Part shown: positions 11,301 through 24,700 of the stretch, one piece after another
Layout of the letters: each line of letters opens with the position of its first letter
Numbering within the stretch: position 1 is the first letter of the stretch
Assembly: GCF_000213175.1 (NCBI RefSeq)
Contig: NW_009799102.1
Coordinates: forward strand, 2,394,309-2,458,308
Reading direction: 5' to 3'
Source of the DNA: Neurospora tetrasperma FGSC 2508
Taxonomy: Eukaryota > Ascomycota > Sordariomycetes > Sordariales > Sordariaceae
DNA length: 64,000 nucleotides
Translations under genes and position numbers: made by a program
The notes under the pieces: generated by a model
What the model was told of the DNA's origin: nothing
Databases searched by the model: none
Seen by the model: only the letters and a program-made list of their open reading frames with translations

Positions 11301-14300
11301 GGTCGGACGTGTGGATAAGCTGGGCTGGCTCGGGATGGGGACTACTGTGGACTGTGGAGGGCCGCCAATGGCACCATTGGAAATTTGGGGCCATTGGGAC
11401 CTGGACGGGACTTGGGTTGGGATGAGGGGTGTATCCCCGTCTGGACTCTGGAGGTTGTTTTGGTTCCAAACTGAAAGGGCTCCGCGGGTGACGGCCGAAC
11501 CGGAGTCGCAGCGTCAGCGTACAACTACAGTCGGAGAGACATGCCCAGTAAGGTACCCGGTTACTGATTCTCCATCTGCCCGAGGATGGGTGACCATCCA
11601 ACGGAACTCTGAACCCTACCTACCCACACTTCAGTAGATAATCATGACTTCCTTTGTGAGTGGGATGCTATCTCTGCAGAATGTCGCCTCAGGAGTTAAG
11701 AGTCCCGACCTAGGTGCCCCGCTTGGACTACCTCGTTAGTATTCAGTCGAGCCAGCCAATGGAAGGTCGAGACTATTCGCTACTTGCCGGAGCCCCGCGC
11801 TTTCCCGATTGGGCAAACTAACCCTTTGATCGGGCGAACCTTTTAATCACTTCGCTCTTGGCTGTGGAATGAACTGGAATTGTTCTACATGGACCGCATA
11901 TACATATCCGAAGTGTGGTAGCAGCGTAGTGTACACCATATTGTAGGTAATTTGGGGCCAACAACAGACAGTTGGAAAAGGACTACTTTCATGCTGGGCT
12001 GGAGTCATTGGTGTACCCGGCCAAAAACGTTTGTGACCTTAATCGTAGTCTTTCATACCTAGTAGGAACTAGCATGGTGATAAGAAGCATTGATAGCTTT
12101 CTCAGTTTGCTTAATATGGGAAGAATCGACGTGACTGCAAGAGGTCATGCGTACCTACACAGCATAGGGAAGGTGACCCCAAGAATGGGAACCAATGTTG
12201 TTCAGACCCGGCAACCTACTTTACCCAGATGCCATGTCAGGTTTACAGTAGCGCACAATCGTACATGCCAGGTCCTACCTGGTTATCCCCTTGGCGCATG
12301 GTATGGCTGGTTTCCTCCCCGTTACGCACCGTAACGGGATCTTACACTAGTTTCTCGGGATTCTTTTGGACCCTGACCGTTACGCCGTCCATGTTAGTAC
12401 GCAGTGTACGTGCTACGATGCGCCGCCGCCGTCCGTAATGCCCTGGTACCTCTAGACCCAAAGCCATATGGGGTGGGCAACGAAATTACGAGCCGCTAGC
12501 TCCTGAACACGTTGTACACTAGAAATCACCTATAAGTCTCCATGGTCGTATGGGAGGAGTTGTGAGGTGGCAGTGTAGGCTTGTCAGTAGAGTTTTAACA
12601 GTGGGGCCTTTCGCAACACCTCGTCCCTATCGGATTGAACCCTTGAGAGGTGTCGAATTTCAAATGTCTTCTGCTGTTGCCTTGCTTATATTGACTTTGG
12701 ATCGGTAATGCACAGCTGCTGGTTTGTCGTATTCTCGTCAAGATTCGGTTGGTTCGGGTTTGTTTGGTCGATGATACTGTCCGCTGGGAAGTGCGGCTTG
12801 ACGGGTGGCTGGAAGGACAGCACGGGCGCATCCGCGTCTTCGGCCAATTCGCCCACATGATTGGTCGCGAGTCATTTCATAGATGGCGTGCATCAGCGCT
12901 GCATACCGTCGGTTATTGCTAGGGGCCTGCTCAGGTATTCAGTTAAATCGGTACCGGGGGCAAAAGGGAGGTGAAGCCCAACTGCTTAGGGAATCAGCTG
13001 TTGATGGACAATGATACAAGCCTTGTAAGCAAGCCAGTAGAAATCCAAATCTTGGGGCCAGCTGATATTTTGAAGGTGGGCGGGACGGGCACGTCGGTAG
13101 AAGTATGCTCCTAAGGAGGTCAAATACGTGACGGCTGAGACGGATGTAAGGAGAAACCAAAGTTTCGGTTGGGATCCCGTCCCCGCAACGAATCCTCAAC
13201 ATTCCATGGTTCCCACAACGCAACCTCAACGGTACGAGTAAGGTACATACGTCTCCCGGCTGTAGCCAAGTGGTGAAATGGAGCCAGCATCCGTCGCATA
13301 GCGGCCTGTGCACGGTTCATAATAAGGCTCGAGTCCATCCGGCCAGTCAGTGCTCGTGCAATCTTGTCACAGAGCTTTACCCCACGCTGCCATGCTGCTC
13401 TTCCCCATCAACCCCACCGCTTAGTCTCGATGTAATCCACTTTCGAATAACCTCAACCAACCTAAAGACTGTCACTTCAAATGCACCGTATGCAGTTCCT
13501 TTGGATAAGCAGCTCTGCGGACGACGGACACCAAGATGATCACTACACGAATGCATCGAAATATCTCAAGCCGATGGCTCGCCACTGTAGTTGTCACCCA
13601 ATGGTGATGACTTTCCGGTACCGGTTCGATAGGCTCGGCTGGGACCGCATAGAGATACGCTAGACAGGGTTAGGCTCACATTACACTACATACTGTAGTC
13701 AACCTTACGCGGAGGTTATAAGTACACTATCTCCTACGGACGACGAGCAAGATGCAACAGCGAGCTCGGGCTCGCATCGCAACGCGAGCCATCCTGTTAT
13801 GGCCCCGCTGTCGCTCCCCTTTCCCCAGCCTCGCGTCATTAATATCGCGGGGCCGCTGTTAGTCTTGAGGATTGGCGCTGGGGTCCTTAACTCCAAGCAC
13901 TTTCCCCGCAACATGGGAAGGGGGTGGCGAACCACTCACCGTTTCGTCTTAACTGCTGTGTCCTGTTAGTCCCGCAAGCTACCAGCCAAGGTCACGATTC
14001 TATCAATACCTACCCGGAAACAACTGTCTGTAGTCCAAATCATAATCACATCGACGTGTAGGTCAAGAGCCGTGATTTTATGGACATGGGCCCATCTGTG
14101 CCATCATTACCGGTTGGAATAGAGTTATCGCTGAAAGATAGGTACCGACGACTGATCGACGGCCAAGTTTCATCGCTCCTTGCGGTGTCACCAACTAGCG
14201 TATAGCGTATGGTACCCTTTGGTAACTCCACTCAAAGAAAACAAACACGGCAGGCCTTAGAAAACAGCGCCGGGGGTGGACGACGATGTATTACGGCCCT

Positions 14301-16450
14301 TGTATAGATACTCTGCTTACATTGTACGGACTCCAGGTCCTTGCTGACGTTACACTCCAAGCTTGTTATTTGAAATCGGCCTCGGAGCGTTAGAGTAAGC
14401 AGTGCTTACTTTCTCTACACTTTGCCTTTCATCCTTTATCAAATACATATGATAGCTACTTCTACGCCTTGAAAGAACATTCTCACACAGAATATTCGAC
14501 ACTCGAGGAAGGCACCCTCAGAACTGATCCAAGTTGTTTCACAGCTATTCTGGGAAACGTCGGTACGGACTTAGACCGAGTGTACGACTCCGTAACCCCG
14601 TGGTCCGGACGCCCGACCCCAATTTACTCCAGCTTTTTCTCTAACTGTTTCGGCGTTCTCAGTATGAGGCGGTCGCTCGACTCCTCTGGCTTTTCTCATT
14701 GGTAGCAAGTCAGGAGTTACGTCTCATTCATTTAAGGGTGAGCCATCTGTTGCAGAGAAAACCACGTTCTTACGGCGTTTTACAGTTTCGCAGACGGCAG
14801 GCCGCAGATCAAGGACGACAAGAAAACCAACCGGATCGACCGGGCGTCTCTGCCTTGACCCGGCCCCGGGTCCGGTAAACCGGTATCAGCGGAAAACAAC
14901 CCCATTTCCTTAACACACCGACAAAGGACGTCTCAAAACGTTCTCAAAACGGGCTGTATTGGGTTTTCTTGGCTTATGTCACTGATACGGTGGGCAAACA
15001 TACGTACTTACTGTTACGTATGTATGCGCCTACAGTACCTCGCCTGCCAAAGCAGTGTGGCGCTACTCAAAGATCACCGCGAACGAGATCACGATCCAGG
15101 TCATGCTTCGTTGGAAGTCGCAGGGAGCGAGGATGAGCCTTAGGGTCGCACCCGATCCGCTCCGTAGACCACTCCATCCTGTCGCCCGGCCGTTTGTCCA
15201 GGCCCTGTTTCGACCACTCCCGTTGGCCCCCGCGCACTCACTTTACCGAACTTTCCCAGATTGCGCCCCGGATGCGCCCAGCTTCTAGCTTCTAGCTTCA
15301 CCTCCTCCTTCGGTCACGACTTGCACCGTTCTCGCCAAGCTCGGCTCTACACCAGGTACCATGTCTGCCTGTCGACCGCCCGACCGCCCGCCCGCCCGCC
15401 TTCACCATTTCCCAAGATTCCTACCCCAAAACTAACCTCCCATTCCCAAAACGGTTACAATCTTTCCCCCATCATCAGTACCAAACCATTGACAACGGAC
15501 CCTACGTTAGGTATTCACGCACCCCGGATTTTGGTTTGCGTACCCCAGATCTGTGGTTCACGTGCGGGTGGTGTTTCAAACTGCCGAGAGTCTGTCTTAT
15601 CTAAATTCGGCTCTTACACCGACCATCCTAACATATCATTCTTTTCCCCTTGCTCCTCATTCCTCTCATAGACTCGCTCAAGACAAACCTAAAAAAACAA
15701 ATAAAAAAAAAAAAAAAAACTTCAGCATAGTGTAGACACAGGTGGTAAGCTCACTACATTCACATGTCTCAATCTTTTTTCTCTTCAATGCCTGTTCAGA
15801 TATGGGTCGTATTCAATCCCGCCACTAAAAATCTGCAATGATGTCATGTAGTATATAGCATTGCGCTCTGGCTACCTACCTAATGGCTGCACAAGGTGGT
15901 GAGGTCTCAGGGTCGTCATCAACGTTCAACTCACCAGGTGTCAGAGTTCGACCCAGTTCGACTTTCAGGCTGTTCGAGTATATATATATATATATACTGA
16001 CTATTTCCGCTAGTCGGGTCCCGACAACTTGTTAGGTGGTGCTAGAACGAAAACGAAAAAGCCCAGTACATATATGACCACTGTTTTTTTTTTTTTGTCT
16101 TTTTTTTCTATAAGCACTTGGGCCTGTTCTTTTCTTATGTATTGTGGCACCACATGCTGGTGTGCCGAACTCTGCCAAACATGAGGTACCTAAAAGATAA
16201 TAACAACCCAATGCCAATTTTGACAACATCCGATTTACCCCCCCCGGCATCGGCGTGCCTCTTACTGGGCTATGATAGGCAAGTATACTACTCGCTGCGT
16301 CCCACTTGCAATTTTTTGCATACTCAATGGACTACCTGTGCATGTAATTTCCGGCTCGGGACTGCATATTCATCTCGATACCCGAAAAGTGAGATTTGTT
16401 ATATATTGTGTAGTAGTGATTCCTATATAAAGGGCCCGGTGAGGCAGAGA
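11301..16450. other. Gene-poor balanced-GC DNA
   Basis: About 5 kb with no domain-bearing frame on either strand. Frames of 60-140 codons occur but are scattered over all frames without splice logic. Simple sequence includes a CCCG/CCGC-rich patch near 15.38 kb, an A-run near 15.70 kb, (TA)9 at 15979-15996 and a T-run near 16.09 kb. The composition begins to drop toward AT-rich near 16.4 kb. Confidence 0.5.
15979..15996. repeat. (TA)9 microsatellite
   Basis: Perfect TA dinucleotide run of 18 nt in noncoding DNA. Confidence 0.9.
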
Positions 16451-17039
16451 ATTAATAGTAAACAGCTGTACTATATAACCAACCGCCGAGACCTAAATAA
16501 ATAGCAACGGTAACAGCTACAACTACCACTACAACTATTATAAAAAGGAATAAAGCTCGAAGAGTAACTTAAGACGATTAGGTAAACAATGCTACAATAC
16601 ATAACAAATAAAGAAGAGAGACTTAAAAAAAGAGGTAAAAGACTAAAAAGTACAAAAATATACAATACTAGAGATTCGCTAGTCGTTACCGACCCAACTA
16701 CTAGTCTGGCCCTCAGTGTTCTTATTCATAGGAGCGGGAAGGATAGGAAACGGGTCTTTTAATTACGTAGTAGGGTTAAAAAATTAAACTACTAGCTCCT
16801 ATACCTATATTATTTAGATGGAGGCATTATAGTAAATTGGGAAGTAGCGCTAAAATAATAAATATAATTAGGCAGATTACGAAAAAAGTTAACCGTCCTA
16901 ATACTATGGCTAGATTTTTTATACAAGTAATACTAAGATTGTACTAGTTATGTATATATAAATAAGAGTATAGTAAGCGAATCTCTCGCTCTTGTCTTAT
17001 TAGATTATAGTTTAGTAATTTACTAATAATAAACTAATT

Positions 17040-17350
17040 ACAATCTCCTTTATATACTTACCTTAACCTACCTCCTTTATTTACCTATATTAGCCTACTT
17101 TCTTTATCTACTTATATTAATCTACCTCTTCCCCTCTATCCTAATATATTATAACTATAGTAGTTAGTTTGTAATACACTATAGGTACAACTGCCAACAC
17201 CTTTATAAACGAGTTGATTAGCTGAAAGATATATATATGGGGCAGGGCTGCAGAATAAGAAGACGTTAAAGAACTAAACTACGAACAAATAAAATACTCG
17301 AGTCTTTTTTGAAAGAACTACTACTAATTAATTCCAATAATTCTTTAGCC
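17040..17350 (+). repeat. RIP-mutated copy of a dispersed repeat
   Basis: This segment aligns by eye with 29110-29410. Both contain, in order, repeated CTACCTCCTT/ATCTGCCT-like units, the ATATCATAACCATGGTGG/ATATTATAACTATAGTAG block, a GCAATACACTG/GTAATACACTA block and GGGCAGGGCTGCGG/GGGCAGGGCTGCAG. Differences are mostly C-to-T and G-to-A, so the copy at 29.1 kb is the less mutated version. Related pieces occur near 17745, 39430 and 47640-47960. Confidence 0.75.
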
Positions 17351-17932
17351 TTACTAGGCTCTATAGCTGCCTACGTCCGGAGGTTTCCTCCGCTGCCCTC
17401 GCAACCTATCAAATTTCAAAGGTAGAGTCTAACTATCCTCTATTGAGGTCAACGGTCTAACTACGTTACTTAATTTTAACCTAATTTCCTTAGTATTACT
17501 AGTAGTAGGTAGTTTTGTTAATAGGGTATATAGAACCGTAATAAATTTAGTAAGAATTGTACCTATTCCTATTAGTAATTTAAATATTCTATTTATAGAC
17601 TTAAGCTAGCTAATTGGGGAACCCAATAGCTAGGGCTGCGAAACAAAGTAATAGCAGCGTTAAGAGCGATAAGGCAACTATATTTCTAGGATTAGAAGCT
17701 AGTAGCCTCGAATACTATTTGCAATACATACGTACCCTATTTATAAGCCCGTTTTTTTACTTATCTACCTTAACTTACGTACATGCTTGAGGAACTAAGT
17801 AGATTAAGCCTATCATTTATTGTATTCTAATAATATTAAGAAACGCTAGTCTCTATTATATTAACCTCCGACGACAACCTCTAGCAGACCCGCCCTATAA
17901 TTATATGGGTCTCCCCTCTTCGAACTTTTGTA

Positions 17933-18706
17933 AGAGGAGGTCTGTTATTGTTTTGCGCAAAAACGCCGTCGGCTGCAGAAACTCCTATACAAACTTCCGA
18001 TTTTCTTTTTATATATTCCTTTATAATAAAATAAAGAAAAATAGTAAAAATGTGAATAAATTACTTAGAGAATAGTTTTCTTAAGCTCTTTCTAAATATA
18101 TAATTCTTATAATGTTCGGACTATCCGTTAAAGTAATGTAACCCTAAAGACAAACCTTCGTCAGTTGCAATTGCTTTTAAGGTTTTGGATACTCCTTAGT
18201 TTTAACTTTATTAGTAAGTGTATAGTTATGAAAAATATATGCTGAGAATGGCCTCAATAAGGCGGTTCCAATAGTACTATTCTTATAGCGCCCGGACCAC
18301 CCGGTTGAAGTAGTATAACCTCGAGAGGGTAGTATTTTATTTTCCTACTTTTAGATTTCTTTTATTTTTAACCTCAATATTAATGTATTGAGTAAGATAT
18401 TTATATAGGGAGGATGACCTTGATAAGACGGTTCTAATGGTACTACTTTTATAAAGTTCAGACTACCTATTAAAGTAATGCAGCCTTGAGGGGGTAAAAG
18501 CTTTAAAGTTCAAAGCCTTGCATCTTAATGAATATTAGTCATATAGGAAAATTAAGACTATTATTAGAACTACAATAGAAAGATTCATATAAAAAGTAAT
18601 TCTTTTTATCTTTACTAGTTTTATTAGATTTTTAATAAATAATAATACTTGGTTATTCTTTTGCAGCCGACGGCCAAAAAGCGCAAAACAGGTTTAGACC
18701 TGCTAC
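17933..18706. mobile_element. 774-bp TIR-bounded element, nonautonomous
   Basis: The segment is bounded by about 44-nt terminal inverted repeats. At the left inner end (about 17939-17976) the sequence ends GCCGTCGGCTGC, and at the right (18663-18700) it begins GCAGCCGACGGC. Both sides share TTTTGCGC/GCGCAAAA and AGGTCT/AGACCT further out. The interior carries about three diverged direct repeats of about 170 bp and no coding capacity. This looks like a RIP-damaged MITE-like or otherwise nonautonomous DNA element, or a fold-back sequence. I could not establish target-site duplications, so the exact ends and class are open. Confidence 0.6.
18105..18520. repeat. Diverged direct repeats of about 170 bp, three units
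   Basis: The motif CGGACTATCC/CGGACCACCC/CAGACTACCT followed by GTTRAAGTARTRYARCC recurs at about 18117, 18293 and 18459. In the second and third units it is preceded by ...CTYRATAAGRCGGTTCYAATRGTACTA. The spacing is 176 and 166 bp. All units lie inside the TIR-bounded element. Confidence 0.65.
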
Positions 18707-18822
18707 CGTAGAAACGGGTAGGGTGGGGTGGTTTTGGAAGTATAAGTCTGACTGAGACTAAAGAAATGCTAATACTATATACGAAGCCTAGAGGCCACCA
18801 CGCGTATTATAACTACTTTAAG

Positions 18823-18985
18823 TATAGCTTTAAGCCAAGCGCCTCGCTATCGCTACCCCTATATACTAGGGGTTAAGTGAACGGACAGTATAGCGGGATA
18901 GCTTTAAGCCTAGGTAGGGGCCTATATTAGCAACCCCTGCCCCCTAGTATACTTGTATAGGGGCTTGGCTTGAAGCGAGGCTGGA
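18823..18985. repeat. Imperfect inverted repeat, about 160 bp
   Basis: The left arm contains TTTAAGCCAAGCGCCTCGC and TATATACTAGGGG. The right arm contains CCCCCTAGTATACTTGTA, GGCTTGGCTTGAAGCGAGG, largely the reverse complement. It could fold as a cruciform or be a small MITE. Flanking target duplications are not evident. Confidence 0.45.
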
Positions 18986-20399
18986 AGCCTTAATATTAAA
19001 ACAAACGCTACCTAAAGTGAACCCTCTAGTTGCCTTTTTAGTATATCTTTTATTGTAGTATTAAAATTGCATTTAATCCTTAAAAGACGAAACGTTAATG
19101 TAGTACGCTGATATTAGGCTTAATTTATAGAACGTCGCCAATCCTACAAAAGAAAAGAGAATGTGTTACGCCTTTCTAAGGTAGTAAAATAAGCTTTTAA
19201 TAGCTGCTATTATAGAATAATGATTGGTTAACAGGGCTCTCTTAAGGGATAGCTCGATATTATTTTATATAGGCTACCTTGGCGTTAGTTAGCCGGCTAA
19301 GCCCTTTTAGGCCAGACGCTACTTTTACAGTAGTATTAGGTATAAACCTCCGGCTTCGGTGCTGGGGCTCCCTCCTATAGCTCTGTATTAATACTAAACG
19401 TCCTCGGTAGTCATATGAGCTCTATATAGACATTCCATCACTCCCTATATCTATCAGTACCTACCTTTTACCTATAGTACCACAACGACAACCTGCACCT
19501 ACTCTCGTCATTATCGCAACCGGTCCCAGTCTTACTTTAAATACATTTAGTCTAGAACTTAGCTATATATCTAGGTCGCTATATTATTAAATCGACTGAA
19601 TGTATTCCAAGTTTCTAGTATTCTAATAAATAGCGATGCCGAAAACTCAATTTAGTAGAATGTAGAAGCGTTTCTCTTTAAATTTATCTAAAATAAGTTT
19701 TAGGATTACAAGCGCGGGTAAATCGAGCTAGATATTTAGATTATATCTTCCTATATTGTTTCTAGTAATACCGTTAATACCCTGGTTGAATTTTTACTTA
19801 TAGAATCTGAATTCTTGAAGGAGGTCCTTAATAATTGAGAATCCAACTTATAAATTCTAAAGAGAGTAAATAGTAAGAGGATTATTATTTATTTTAATCT
19901 ATATTTCGCTAGCCTTATATAATTATACCCTACGCCTCCTAATTAGAGTATTACTATCGAATAAATTATACTCTTACTACGTTTGGTTCTTTCGGCTTCT
20001 AATTGGGTAAGCGTACTAACGTGGATAAAATCTATATAGTATTATCGCTATTACTAGTCTAGGTAAATACTTATATAGCTCCTAAAGGAGTCGAATTGGC
20101 CCCGAGATGTAATTGTATGATTTTTTATTCGAAGATATACCCTATTGCCGAATAATAATATACGGATATAACTCACAGCTTTTGAAACGAGGCGTTGAGA
20201 AAGTAAAGGACTACTGATGCTATTTTTTAGAAGAAATTATTATTGCTAGAGATTCGGAGGAGGTAAGAATTTGGAAAATATTTTTCTAAAGCACTTTATA
20301 CTACTCTTTCTCATCCCTACTACTAATTAAATTATATTATAATTGTACTAGAGGCCAATCGTATTTATTTGTTATAGTTTTAAGGGTATTATACTTATT

Positions 20400-21680
20400 A
20401 AGGTTTATTATACATATTATTGAAAAATTTTTTACTATGTATATAGATTAATATAGTATGTATCTATTACTTTAGGCCTTAGTCCATACTAAGTTGACCT
20501 ATAATACTAATGTAGATATAGAAGCTTTGAATAAAGCTACCTACGGCATCTTTTTCCTAAGCGTTCCCTATAGGGGACTCTAGGTAGACGATATACTGGA
20601 TATGCTTAGAGCTATCTACCCGAATTATCTATAGGAGGAACTTGTAAAGTAGTTCTAAGTAGATTCCCTATTATTAAAGACCTAGTTGGATAGATTCAAA
20701 AATTTTTACTATAACTATAAGTTAATAAGTTTCTATAAGCTTAACCAAATAAGAGAGTTTGAGCAGGTAAGTAACAACTAGTGTCTATAAATATTTACGA
20801 AGCGTAGGGGGTAGCTTTTTCTTGTATACTATTTTTCAATCCCTAATTAGTTTATTCTCTTACCCTCTAATACATTCAAATTTCTCCTCCGCTCATTACC
20901 TTTGTACAAATATACCTCTCGTCTATTATTTTTCCCCCTTTCTTATCCGTTTTTCTATTTCTTTATTAATCCCTATCTCATTCTTCTTTATACTTACTTA
21001 TCTAACATAGGACGTAGCCTTAGGGCAATTTGGAAGAAGCGGCCAGTTTAGAACTACTGTGATATCCGAATCTACAATGCTCTAGCTGCTAGATAGTAAA
21101 GAGAAGAAGTTCGGCTTTCCCACTAACCATTCTAATATTGCGAAATTCAACAAGAGGTACTCTAGTCCTTATAAGATTGCGATTCGTTATTTAAATATCT
21201 TCGAGAAGGATTCACAAGAGGTGGTACGGAGAAGATTTGGGAGCAGTAAACTACTTCAACCGGAGTACGTAACATTATAAGCTTAGTATAAAAGTTAGTA
21301 CGCTCTCTAGGTTTTAATTATAGTTTTACCCCGAGTCTTATATAGATCTTTCCTGATTCGTATAAACGAATGCTAATATATTATATTTAATCTCGAAAGT
21401 AAGTATTATATATATCCTAAAGCTTAATCCTTACAATATAAAAAGGCCCTAGTCTGTCTACAATTCTAGTTTGGGGTCTTAGTATAATAATAACGCTACC
21501 GGTACTCAATATAACTACAATTACTATAGACGTAGGTTTCTACTACGGGTAATAATAGTATAGGCTTATACTAACATCTTATAGCTTTTTACTCTAGAAC
21601 TAATTAAGAACCTAAGTGCTTCAAATGTAAGAAGCAAGGTCAATATACTAATTCCTTACTACGTCTTTATTAAAACAAAC
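20400..21680 (+). pseudogene. Retroelement gag-like relic with zinc knuckle
   Basis: The plus strand is broken by many stops but preserves recognisable pieces. There is a hydrophilic helical stretch near 20690-20780 and an Asn/Tyr/Arg-rich stretch near 21480-21570. Near 21610 a CCHC-like knuckle begins KCFKCKKQGQYT (C-x2-C-x4-H/Q pattern, with the expected His and last Cys lost). This order (helical gag, basic region, knuckle) is that of LTR-retrotransposon Gag. It directly abuts NLR relic A and appears to replace that gene's N-terminal portion. Confidence 0.5.
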
Positions 21681-21739
21681 TGGAATAGATACAATGTTAG
21701 AGAAGGACTAGTAATATCTAAAGTACGTACGCTTTACCA

Positions 21740-24700
21740 ATCCTCGCTATAATAAAATCCGTATCGAATAGACTAAAGATAGCCTTTTGCTAGACTTGTA
21801 TCGTTAGGTCCTTAATAACGCTAATTTTTAGTAATAGTGTACCTACCTATAACATCGATTATTATAGATTAAGGGCGACCTTAGTAAAAGGAAGACTATA
21901 TTATTGTGCAGTATTATTAATAAGTTGGATTAAGGCAAAACTACCGACGTATACTATTATAATATAGCCTACTTCTTCTACTAGGCTACTGACTCTTGTA
22001 TTAATAATATAGCTACTATATTACGCAGCCTAATCTACTTAATTAGCGAGCAGCAGCTATCTATCTTCTTATATATACAGAAGGAGTATAATTATATAGG
22101 TAAGAACCTTTTTAAAAATGTAAATATATAGGTTACCCTATTAAAAGTTTTTACTAATATTTTATAAGACTCGAGCTTCCAAACGACCTACCTAATTATT
22201 AATATACTTAATAAGTATATTAAAGATCGGTTACAGCTTCTTAATTTAATTGCCTAGTAATTATTTACACTTTCTTTAGTTAAGTAGATTATTTCGAGTT
22301 GAAATTGGCTGTAAATTGAAGAATAATTAGAAATAACTACGGCTAATTTAAAAATCTCCCTAGAACTAAATGCGGAATCTATTATAATACTTATTAATAT
22401 ATTTATCCTATATAAAGTAAATTAATTAGAAAGGCTGAAGAAATATAATTAAACTATGAAAAAGGTCGTTCAAGACTATTTACGCTCTAACGCGCAGGAT
22501 ATATTTCTCTAGGTAGCGTTAGTCTATTAAACGCTTATAGGTCCGGAGGTTAAGAAATAAAATACTGAAGAAGTCCTACGTAAATTTCTACCTAGATTAG
22601 ATACTTTATACGTATGAATAAAATAGAATATAAGCCTATCCTAATATTTTAATTTCCATACGCGTATATTTACTATTACCGCTATTATTTATTGACTAAT
22701 TAACTTTTAAGAATTAATTATTCGTGGCAAAATACCTGATATTATTTATAATAATTTCGAATCTCTAAAAGAAATTATAAAACTTTACGGTTTATTTCTA
22801 ATGATACGAGAATAAATTATTTATTTTATTTACTAATTAGCTAAGGACTTTCTACTTAATAATGCCTTTAATAAAATTAGTAATTAAGTTTCTTAAGAGA
22901 CGTTTAAGTAGATTTTTCCTTCTAGAAAAGAAGATATAAACTATACTATCTTTTCGAAGTTATTTAATACTATGTCTATAATACTACGACGCGATATATA
23001 TAATTTAAGGGTACTAGGATTTCCGAATGATAAGGTCTAAGTACCGGACTTGGACCTGCTAGTAACAGTGCGGTACTCGTATGTCTACTAGATTAATTAC
23101 CTATACGATTTAGTTTCTAATACGAATATAAATTAGAATAATCTTTTATAAAACAACGGGGTTATTTATATATTCCTTAAGACGAAGTACTTTTACTAAC
23201 TAAAAACTTTAAATCTATTTCAAATTATATCTACGGGCGTTAATACTATTAGAAAGTTCGAGGGCCTACTAGTAAAAATAAAATTCACTACGTACTAGAA
23301 ATTTAATTTAATTTAAGAACATAGGGAGGTAATAATTAATAGTAATTAACTAAACTTATTTAGAATATCTACTAATTTATTTTATTTTATAAATAAACTA
23401 TAGAATAAACTCTACTTTAAATATATATTGTAATATTTATATTTACTTTAAATAGTAATTTAATAAAAAGAAATTTTAGAGTAGAAGAACCTAAATAGAT
23501 TTGAACTAAACCGGCTATAAAATTAAATTAGAATATATACTTCCAAACCCTAAAAGGCTATAGCTGTAATGTTTACTTAGTAGTATTCTCGCCTAATAAC
23601 CAATGGCTTGCGTCTGGTTCAACTGATAATATAATTAAAATCTAGGATTTAGCATCGGAAAACTACTTTTAAACCCTAAAAGGCTATAGCGATTAAGTTT
23701 ATTTAATAACCTTTTCGTTTAATAGCTAGCGGCTTATATCCAATTCGATTAATAATATAATTAAAATTTAAAATTTAGCGTTAGGGAGTTACTTTTAGAC
23801 CCTAGAAGGTTATAGTAACTATATTATTTTAATAATATTCTCGCTTAATAATTAATAGATTATATTTAGTTCGGGGGATAATATAATTAAAATTTAGGAT
23901 CCGGCGTCGGAAAACTACCTCCAAACCCTTAAAGGCTATAGTAATTCTATTAATTCTATAATATTTCCGCTGGATAGTTAGCAGTTTATATCTAGTTTAT
24001 TAAATTAAATGATTAAAATTTAGGATCCGGCGTTAGAGAGCTACCTTTAAACCCTTAAAGGCTATAATTATTCTATTTATTTAATAGTATTTTCGCTTAA
24101 TGGCTAATAATTTGCGTCCGGTTCGTATAATTATATAATTAAGATTTGGGATCCGGTATTAGGAAATTGCCTTTAAATTTTAAAAGGTTATAACCGTTAT
24201 ATTTCCTTTGTAGTATTTTTACTAGATAGTTAGCAATTTACGTCTGGTTTATAGGATTATATAATTAAGATTTAGGATTTAACGTTAGGGAACTAATTTT
24301 AAACCCTAAAAGGCTATAGTAGCTCTATTTATTTAATAGTATTTTCGCCGGATAGCTAACAGCTTACGTCCAATTTGTATAATTAAATAATTTAAATTTA
24401 AGATTTAGCGGTAGGGGGCTACTTTTAAACCTTAAAAGGCTATAATTACTCTATCTATTTAATAATATTTTCGCCTAATAGTTAACGGCTTATATCCAAT
24501 TTATATAATAAAATAATTAAAATCTAGAATTTAGCGTTAGAAAATTACTTCTAAACTCTTAAAAATTATAATAGCTACGTTTATTTAATAGTATTTTCAC
24601 TAGATAACTAACGGCTTACGTCCGGTTTGTAGGGCTATACAATTAAAATTTAGGATCTAATATTAGAAAACTACTTTTAAACCCTAAAAGGCTATAGCGG

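Larger units (their letters stand above)
16450..20400. other. AT-rich RIP-type block, no intact gene
   Basis: The sequence turns AT-rich abruptly near 16.4-16.5 kb, with very frequent TA dinucleotides and stops in all frames. This is the composition expected of RIP-mutated repeats. I recognise only the dispersed repeat, the TIR element and the short inverted repeat listed separately. The rest (for example 18.99-20.4 kb) is degraded sequence whose origin I cannot name. Confidence 0.7.

Noticed and set aside
13255-13345. Possible tRNA: TAGCCAAGTGG (A box) with GGCTCGAGTCC (B-box-like) 60 nt downstream
   Set aside because: No acceptor, anticodon or T stem can be paired consistently, so it is treated as chance.
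20822-21010. 62-codon hydrophobic plus-strand ORF resembling a membrane protein
   Set aside because: Composition reflects T-rich RIPed sequence inside the gag relic. No conserved motif.
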